Positions 58,664-63,719 of a DNA stretch of 63,719 nt are shown here, piece after piece. The stretch comes from Sphingobium xenophagum NBRC 107872 (GTDB lineage: Bacteria > Pseudomonadota > Alphaproteobacteria > Sphingomonadales > Sphingomonadaceae). A model generated the notes under the pieces. The model had not been told where the DNA came from. It made no database searches and saw nothing but the letters and a program-made list of their open reading frames with translations. Numbering within the stretch: the stretch's first letter is position 1; each line of letters starts with the position of its first letter. The stretch spans positions 1 to 63,719 of the forward strand of contig NZ_BARE01000033.1 of the NCBI RefSeq assembly GCF_000367345.1. The letters run 5' to 3'. Position numbers and translations under genes: made by a program.

Positions 58664-59860
58664 ATGGGCACTTCCCGCCCGACCGCGCATCCCGCGCTCG
58701 TCCTTTTTGCGCTGTCGGTCGGCGCCTTCGCCATCGGCACGACCGAGTTCGCGAGCATGAGCCTGCTCCCCTTCTTCGCCCATGACCTGGGCATAGACGC
58801 GCCGACCGCAGGCCATGCGATCAGCGCCTATGCACTGGGGGTGGTTGCCGGCGCGCCTGTCATCGCTGCTTTTGGCGCGCGCCTGCCGCGCCGAACCTTG
58901 CTGATCGGCCTGATGGCGATGTTCGCCATCGGCAACGGCCTCTCCGCCCTCTCGCCCAGCTATGGCTGGATGCTCGTGTTCCGTTTTCTGAGCGGCGTGC
59001 CGCATGGTGCCTATTTCGGCGTCGCCGCACTGGTCGCCGCCAGTCTGGTGCCGATCGAAAGGCGCACGCAGGCGATTGCGCGGGTCATGTCGGGCCTGAC
59101 TGTCGCAACCGTTGTCGGTGTACCCGTCGCCAACTGGATGGGGCAGGCGATGGGCTGGCGCTCCGGCTTTATCGTCGTGACTGCGCTCGCCATTGCGACA
59201 ATGACGCTGGTGGCGCTCTACGCCCCGCGCGACGCGGGCGATCCAAAGGCCAGCCCGGCGCGCGAACTGGGCGCCCTCACCCGGCCCCAGGTCTGGCTCA
59301 CTCTGTTGACCGGCGCGATTGGCTTTGGCGGGCTGTTCGCCGTCTATACCTATGTGGCGTCCACCATGATGGAGATCACCCATGTCTCCCCATCCTGGGT
59401 GCCGGTGGTGCTCGCCATTTTTGGCGTCGGCCTGACGATCGGCAATCTCGTCGCGGCATGGTGTGCGGACCGCTCGCTCAAGCGCACCGTCATCGGCGTC
59501 ACCCTGTGGAGCGCGGCCGCTCTGGCCCTTTTCCCCTTCATGGCCGGCAATATCTGGACGCTCTGCCTCAGCATCTTCCTGATCGGCGCGGGCGGCGGCC
59601 TTGGCACACCATTGCAGGCGCGGTTGATGGACGTATCGGGCGATGCGCAGACCTTGGCGGCCGCGCTGCACCACAGCGCCTTCAACATCGCCAATGCGCT
59701 TGGCCCATGGCTTGGCGGCCTTTCGATCGCGGCAGGCTACGGCCTCACATCGACGGGCTGGATCGGTGCGGCGCTGGCGCTGGGCGGACTAGGCATCTTC
59801 CTGCTGTCGATCATGCTGGAGCGGCGCACCGATCGGCTGGTGGCCGTCCCCTGCGAATAA
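58664..59860 (+). CDS. MFS transporter, DHA1 type
   Basis: Inner-membrane drug- or sugar-efflux-like transporter. The 398-residue protein has twelve hydrophobic segments, the N-terminal signature GAFAIGTTEFASMSLLPFFA and the loop motif GARLPRRTLLIGLMAMF, the layout of AraJ/YdhP-type carriers. ATG 58664 was chosen because GGAG lies 7 bases upstream; ATG 58652 is in frame. The substrate is unknown. Confidence 0.9.
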   Translation: MGTSRPTAHPALVLFALSVGAFAIGTTEFASMSLLPFFAHDLGIDAPTAGHAISAYALGVVAGAPVIAAFGARLPRRTLLIGLMAMFAIGNGLSALSPSYGWMLVFRFLSGVPHGAYFGVAALVAASLVPIERRTQAIARVMSGLTVATVVGVPVANWMGQAMGWRSGFIVVTALAIATMTLVALYAPRDAGDPKASPARELGALTRPQVWLTLLTGAIGFGGLFAVYTYVASTMMEITHVSPSWVPVVLAIFGVGLTIGNLVAAWCADRSLKRTVIGVTLWSAAALALFPFMAGNIWTLCLSIFLIGAGGGLGTPLQARLMDVSGDAQTLAAALHHSAFNIANALGPWLGGLSIAAGYGLTSTGWIGAALALGGLGIFLLSIMLERRTDRLVAVPCE

Positions 59861-59900
59861 GCCGCTTTCGCGCCGCTCCGCCACCGTTTAAGGCGGGACC

Positions 59901-61040
59901 ATGACCGACCGGGCAAGAGAGAGCGCGCTGCAAGAAGCAGCCATCGCAGCATTGCGACGCGGGGATGCCGCAGTTGCCCGCGCAGCCTTGCACGACATGG
60001 CCGCCCCGCCACCCATGCTGCTGGCGCAGGCATGCAACCGCACCGGCGACTGGGACGGCGAAGCCGCCGCGCTCCGGCGCATATTGCGCGAACAGCCCCG
60101 CGATCTCCCCGCCCTGCTGGCCATGGGACAGAATGCCCTGCGACGCGGCGATGATCGGGAGGCAACGCGCTGGTGCCGTGCCGCCGTGGCACAAGCCGCC
60201 GCGACTGGCGCACCGCCCCAACTCCAGCCGATGCTGCTTCAGGCGCAGGCAATCCTGAACAATGCCAGCGCCCGGTTCGAGGACCATCTGAGCGCCGCCA
60301 TCAGCGACCTGCCTGCCTTGCCCCGCATCACGCTGGCGACCGATCTGCTGCTGGGCAAGAGCCAGCTTTACCTCCAGCAACCCAGCATGTTCTATTTCCC
60401 CGGCCTGCCCCAGCGCGCCTTTTACGAGCGGGAAGAGTTTGACTGGGTCGCCGCATTAGAGGCGATGACAGATGATATAGTGGCGGAGTTGAACGCCGTC
60501 CGCGCAGGCACCGCCGATTTTGCGCCCTATGTAGAAACCCCGTCGCACGGTCCCGCCCCCAACAACCCGCTGCGCGACGATCCCAGTTGGGGCGCCTATT
60601 ATTTCTGGCAAAGCGGCAAGCCCGTGGAGGACCACGCCGCCCGCTGCCCGGCCGTCATGGCTGCGCTGGATCTGGCGCCACGGCCGATCATCGCTGGCCG
60701 CTCGCCCATGGCGCTCTGGTCGCTGCTCAAGCCCGGCACGCATATCCAGCCGCACCACGGCCTGCTCAATACCCGCCTGATTTGCCACTTGCCGCTGCTC
60801 GCCCCCAGCGACTGCGCGCTGCGCGTCGGCGCGGAGACCCGCGCCTGGCGGACGGGCGAAATGCTGATCTTCGACGACAGCGTCGAGCATGAGGCATGGA
60901 ACCGCAGCGCTGAAACCCGCGTCGTCCTGCTATTCGAAGTCTGGCGCCCGGAAATCCTGCCCGAAGAACGCGAAGCGCTTGCCCGGCTTTTCGAGGCCAT
61001 CGACCAGTTCGGACCGCCAGAGATCGACACGGGCGGCTAA
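59901..61040 (+). CDS. TPR-containing aspartyl/asparaginyl beta-hydroxylase family protein
   Basis: Fe(II)/2-oxoglutarate dioxygenase. The 379-residue protein has N-terminal TPR-like helices (about 1-120: AAIAALRRGDAAVARAALHD, ALRRILREQPRDLPALLAMGQ) and a C-terminal hydroxylase domain with the iron ligands in GTHIQPHHGLLNTRLICHLPL and DSVEHEAWNRS. No signal peptide. AAGGCGGG lies 5-6 bases before ATG 59901. The TPR part may bind the protein substrate; the target is unknown. Confidence 0.88.
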   Translation: MTDRARESALQEAAIAALRRGDAAVARAALHDMAAPPPMLLAQACNRTGDWDGEAAALRRILREQPRDLPALLAMGQNALRRGDDREATRWCRAAVAQAAATGAPPQLQPMLLQAQAILNNASARFEDHLSAAISDLPALPRITLATDLLLGKSQLYLQQPSMFYFPGLPQRAFYEREEFDWVAALEAMTDDIVAELNAVRAGTADFAPYVETPSHGPAPNNPLRDDPSWGAYYFWQSGKPVEDHAARCPAVMAALDLAPRPIIAGRSPMALWSLLKPGTHIQPHHGLLNTRLICHLPLLAPSDCALRVGAETRAWRTGEMLIFDDSVEHEAWNRSAETRVVLLFEVWRPEILPEEREALARLFEAIDQFGPPEIDTGG

Positions 61041-61098
61041 GACCAAGGCTTTGCAGCACGGGCTCGCGCGGTTATCATGAATCCGTAAGGGGGAGAGG

Positions 61099-61752
61099 AT
61101 GGCCTGGGGCATAACCCCTGACGGACATGCCATGCCCCCTGCTTCTGCGTCGCTTGCACCCCGCCCCCATAATCTGGCCGAAGACGGCTATGCCATCGTC
61201 ATCGGTTGCGCATTCATCGCGATAGGACTGATGCTGCTCAAGGCCGCCAATCTGGTCACCGGCGGCATGGCGGGGATCGCGCTGCTCCTTTCCTATCTCG
61301 TCCACTATCCGCCAGCGACGCTGTTTCTCTTCATAAACATCCCCTTCTTTCTCTTCGCCGGACGAGCGATGGGCATCGCCTTCGGCATCAAGACGCTGTT
61401 TGCCAATCTGGCGATCATGGCGATGGGACTGATGATGCCGTCGGCGCTGCATCTGGCGCAGGTCAGCCCGCTTTTCGCCGCGCTGTTCGGCGGCTCGATC
61501 ATCGGCTTTGGCATCCTTGCCGTCGCCCGCCATGGCGCAGGCGTGGGCGGCCTGGGCGTTATCGCCCTGCTGCTGCAAAGGCGCCGGGGCTGGAATGCCG
61601 GGCGGACGCAGATGCTGGGCGACGCGCTGATCCTGTTGGCCTCGCTCCCCTTGCTCAGCGTGGACCGCTTCGCCCTCTCGATCCTGTCAGCCGCGGCCAT
61701 CAATGCGGTACTGATCGTCAACCATCGCCCCGGACGCTATATCGGCTATTGA
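61099..61752 (+). CDS. YitT/DUF161 family membrane protein
   Basis: 217 residues with five to six hydrophobic segments (YAIVIGCAFIAIGLMLLKAA, LVTGGMAGIALLLSYLV, LFLFINIPFFLFAGRAMGI, LFGGSIIGFGILAVARHGAG, GLGVIALLLQ), the pattern of YitT/DUF161 membrane proteins. The role of the family is poorly known. The stop overlaps the convergent lipoprotein gene by seven bases. Confidence 0.87.
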   Translation: MAWGITPDGHAMPPASASLAPRPHNLAEDGYAIVIGCAFIAIGLMLLKAANLVTGGMAGIALLLSYLVHYPPATLFLFINIPFFLFAGRAMGIAFGIKTLFANLAIMAMGLMMPSALHLAQVSPLFAALFGGSIIGFGILAVARHGAGVGGLGVIALLLQRRRGWNAGRTQMLGDALILLASLPLLSVDRFALSILSAAAINAVLIVNHRPGRYIGY

Positions 61753-62276
61753 GCCTCGCATAGCGCATCGCCGCCGCGATCGCGCGCGCGCAGCGCGCTG
61801 GCCGCATCATTGGCGATCCGCGGAAAGCTCACGCCCTCCAGCGTGCCGCGCCCCTCGCACAGGTCAGCGCAGGCCATGTCGACCACGCCCGGCAGCGCGA
61901 CCTGATCGCCATCATATTGCGCCACGATGATGCAGCGGTCGCCTCCGGCAAAACTCAGGATCAGCTTGTCGCCCGTCCGGCGTGCGTTCCCCCGTCCCCG
62001 GCAGCTTTGGTCCTCGCCGAAATTGGCCTCCAGCCCGAACCGCAGCGCGCCGCCCTTGCCGGGAATGACGCACAACGCATCGCGCCCCGCCTCATGGTTG
62101 CGCTGAAACAATCCTACGGGGGAAATCGCCGCCGCATCCGCGATTGCACCGCTGGCGATCGCCGCCTGCTCCAGCCCCGACGCGGCAACACCGCCCGTCA
62201 CCGGCCCCGCGTCGCTTGCCGGTTCACGCTGGCATGCCGCCAGCAACAACAACAGGATCAGGCTAGTCCGCCGCAT
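61746..62276 (-). CDS. Hypothetical lipoprotein
   Basis: 176 residues with a lipoprotein signal ([18 protein letters not shown], lipobox LAAC). The mature part has several cysteines ([54 protein letters not shown]), suggesting disulfides in the periplasm. I do not recognise the family. ATG 62276 lies within the last bases of hisI, so the two genes overlap and are probably co-transcribed; ATG 62294 is also in frame. Confidence 0.78.
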   Translation of the reverse strand: MRRTSLILLLLLAACQREPASDAGPVTGGVAASGLEQAAIASGAIADAAAISPVGLFQRNHEAGRDALCVIPGKGGALRFGLEANFGEDQSCRGRGNARRTGDKLILSFAGGDRCIIVAQYDGDQVALPGVVDMACADLCEGRGTLEGVSFPRIANDAASALRARDRGGDALCEAQ

Positions 62277-62634
62277 CAACCGCCATAAGCCCATCCGCCC
62301 CGACGCGGCGGAAGAAACAGGATCGCGCGCCGGTATGGCAAGTCGGCCCGGCTGGCACCGCCTTCACCCACACCGCGTCCTGATCGCAATCGATCCGGAT
62401 GTCGCGCACCGCCAGCATATGCCCGGACGTCTCGCCCTTCTTCCACAGCGACTGCCGGCTGCGCGACCAGAAATGGGCAAGACCTGTCTCGACCGTCAGC
62501 GCCAACGCCTGCGCATTCATGTGCGCCACCATCAGCACGTCGCCGCTCGCCACATCAGTGACCACGGCGGTGATCAGGCCATGATCGTCAAATTTGGGAT
62601 TGAGGGTCAGCCCCTTGTCGCGCGCATCGGTCAT
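62263..62634 (-). CDS. hisI: Phosphoribosyl-AMP cyclohydrolase
   Basis: Third step of histidine synthesis. The 123-residue protein is the stand-alone form: [36 protein letters not shown], split as the substrate loop, [13 protein letters not shown] with the metal Asp residues, and [14 protein letters not shown] with the Cys ligands. ATG 62634 gives the usual length. By coincidence it lies next to the tRNA-His gene. Confidence 0.95.
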   Translation of the reverse strand: MTDARDKGLTLNPKFDDHGLITAVVTDVASGDVLMVAHMNAQALALTVETGLAHFWSRSRQSLWKKGETSGHMLAVRDIRIDCDQDAVWVKAVPAGPTCHTGARSCFFRRVGADGLMAVDAAD

Positions 62635-62724
62635 GCCGGGGCTATAGAGCGCAATCGCGATGCTGCGAAGCCCCTTCCCGCCTGCACGGCAATTATGCCG
62701 GAACCGGGCCAGGAGAAGAAAGAA

Positions 62725-62802
62725 TGGGGCGATCGACGGGATCCGAACCCGCGACCTCCGGTACCACAAACCGGCGCTCTAACCAACTGAGCTACGATCG
62801 CC
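62725..62802 (-). tRNA. tRNA-His (GTG anticodon)
   Basis: On the minus strand the gene folds into a full cloverleaf: acceptor GCGATCG/CGATCGC with the extra G at -1 paired to C73, D arm GCTC/GAGC, anticodon stem CCGGT/ACCGG with loop TTGTGGT (anticodon GTG), T arm GCGGG/CCCGT with loop TTCGGAT, and an encoded CCA at the 3' end. Confidence 0.97.
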
Positions 62803-62909
62803 ACAGCACTCACCATGGGGCGCTTTGCCCCGCGAGAAGTGGGCACATATGCGGCGGATAACCGGGCGTCAAGCAGGCAATTGCTCCCGCGCCATCTTTC
62901 GCGCGAGGG

Positions 62910-63473
62910 TTACAGGCCCGCAGCCTTCATCTGCGCGCGCAGCTTGACCAGAATTCGTTCGGGCACGCGCGGACGCTCCTCCGCCGTCTTGCCCTTGCGC
63001 AGCCGTTCGCGCTGTTTTTCCGGCGGATTGACCACTCGCACCCGCACCGCGACATGCCCCTGCGCGCGCATGCCCAGTTGCTCGGCCGCGCCGCGCGACA
63101 GGTCGATCACGCGCCCCTTGCCCGCAAACGGCCCGCGATCATTGACCCGCACGACGATGGTGCGCCCGCTGTCCAGAGCCGTTACCTCGACATAACTGGG
63201 CAGCGGCAGGCTGGTATGCGCCGCCGTCACCCAGTCGGGCCGGAAACGCTCGCCATTGGCCGTACGATTGCCAGATTCCGATCCGTACCAGCTGGCATAG
63301 CCCAGCATGTCATAGCCCGGATCGGCAGCCGGGACATAAGTGACGCCCCGCACGGTGTAGGGCGGGCCGATCCTGACGGGCACGTCGCGCACCGGGCGAT
63401 AATCGCCCCCCGCGCACGCCGACAGGGCCAGTGCCAGCGCCAGCGCGCCGAACGCACCCATCCTACCCGTCAT
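62910..63473 (-). CDS. rlpA: Septal ring lytic transglycosylase RlpA-like lipoprotein
   Basis: Outer-membrane lipoprotein acting on denuded peptidoglycan at division sites. The 187-residue protein has a lipobox (LALSAC), GYASWYGSESGNRTANGE, the double-psi beta-barrel core SYVEVTALDSGRTIVVRVND and RGPFAGKGRVIDLSRGAAEQ, and a basic C-terminal tail (EKQRERLRKGKTAEERPR) in place of a SPOR domain. ATG 63473 or 63461 is the start. Confidence 0.92.
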   Translation of the reverse strand: MTGRMGAFGALALALALSACAGGDYRPVRDVPVRIGPPYTVRGVTYVPAADPGYDMLGYASWYGSESGNRTANGERFRPDWVTAAHTSLPLPSYVEVTALDSGRTIVVRVNDRGPFAGKGRVIDLSRGAAEQLGMRAQGHVAVRVRVVNPPEKQRERLRKGKTAEERPRVPERILVKLRAQMKAAGL

Positions 63474-63506
63474 GCCGCCCCCTTAACCGACATTGTCCCA
63501 TGAACG

Positions 63507-63548
63507 GAAAAAGGGGCAAAGACTGGATCAGCCTTCACCCCTTTGCCC
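63507..63548 (-). terminator. Terminator of the HU gene
   Basis: CTTTGCCC and GGGCAAAG (63541-63548 and 63514-63521) are exact arms. The minus-strand product continues CTTTTT after the stem, about 120 bases downstream of the HU stop codon. Confidence 0.65.
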
Positions 63549-63670
63549 AGACATACATGCGCGCCTGGGACAATTCCCTCTGGCAACGCTACTCTCCTAA
63601 ACGCTTTCCGGCCGCGACACCGGCTTGGGTCAGACGTCGAGCGCTCGCCCAATGGCAAGCGCCCTGATCG

Positions 63671-63719
63671 TCAGTTGACCGAATCCTTGAGACCCTTGCC
63701 AGCCTTGAACTTGGGGGCT
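63671..63719 (-). CDS. HU-family DNA-binding protein, C-terminal end
   Basis: The last 15 codons and stop of a gene entering from the right edge: APKFKAGKGLKDSVN. This is the C-terminus of bacterial HU proteins (the PKFKAGKxLKD motif). The rest is outside the window. Confidence 0.9.
   Translation of the reverse strand, partial: APKFKAGKGLKDSVN

Noticed and set aside
62725..62802. tRNA-His as a possible integration site
   Set aside because: No integrase, no direct repeat of the tRNA 3' end and no compositional break nearby.
63501..63667. Possible 55-codon ORF on the plus strand (MNGKRGKDWISLH...)
   Set aside because: It overlaps the HU terminator hairpin, has no ribosome-binding site and an odd Trp/Arg-rich composition; coding is unlikely without conservation.

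Overview
The window is GC-rich chromosomal DNA from an alphaproteobacterium, most likely a sphingomonad (Sphingomonadaceae). The evidence is a circularly permuted two-piece tmRNA gene, a lexA gene behind a GTTC-N7-GTTC box, a complete alphaproteobacterial nuo operon followed by birA, coaX, RNase J and a DUF1467 gene, large TonB-dependent receptors and very tight gene packing with ATGA/GTGA stop-start overlaps. I see no phage, insertion sequence or CRISPR array.

Left part (1-11.0 kb): a type II secretion operon gspC-D-E-F (minus strand, gspF cut by the window edge), a divergent prolyl 4-hydroxylase, then a proline/threonine-linker lipoprotein and a TonB-dependent receptor, preceded by a small periplasmic TPR-like protein. 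Tandem 7-mers at 11-base spacing that match the PhoB (PHO) box lie in front of gspC and in front of the lipoprotein. The region therefore reads as a phosphate-starvation secretion and uptake locus. gspE carries a perfect 26-bp inverted repeat in frame inside its coding region.

11.0-23.8 kb: permuted ssrA (tmRNA), a small unknown ORF, trpG, a SulP transporter on the opposite strand, then trpD-trpC-moaC-moeA with overlapping starts, lexA, comEC, gltX and gltA with a strong terminator.

23.8-30.7 kb: a group of unusual signalling-type proteins. A histidine-kinase-like protein has Arg where the phosphorylated His should be, and an HPt-like protein has Trp at that position. Between them are a DUF2336-like protein and a nucleotidyltransferase-like membrane protein. 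Divergent from them is a TipN-like polarity protein (two N-terminal membrane helices, long coiled coil, conserved C-terminus). This is the best candidate in the window for an undescribed system: a phosphotransfer-dead module next to a polarity factor.

30.7-49 kb (minus strand): nuoA-N, with C and D as separate genes, then birA, coaX, RNase J and DUF1467. Repeat elements of one family sit in the only two long gaps of the nuo operon (C/D and I/J). NuoL and NuoM carry His-rich soluble segments, and birA appears to start at CTG overlapping the nuoN stop.

49-63.7 kb: suhB, efp, an M23 peptidase with an L,D-transpeptidase lipoprotein, glcB with a divergent LysR regulator and a shared palindrome, the malic enzyme maeB fused to a phosphotransacetylase-like domain, a second L,D-transpeptidase, an MFS transporter, a TPR-aspartyl/asparaginyl hydroxylase, a YitT protein, a lipoprotein, hisI, tRNA-His(GTG), rlpA and the 3' end of an HU gene.
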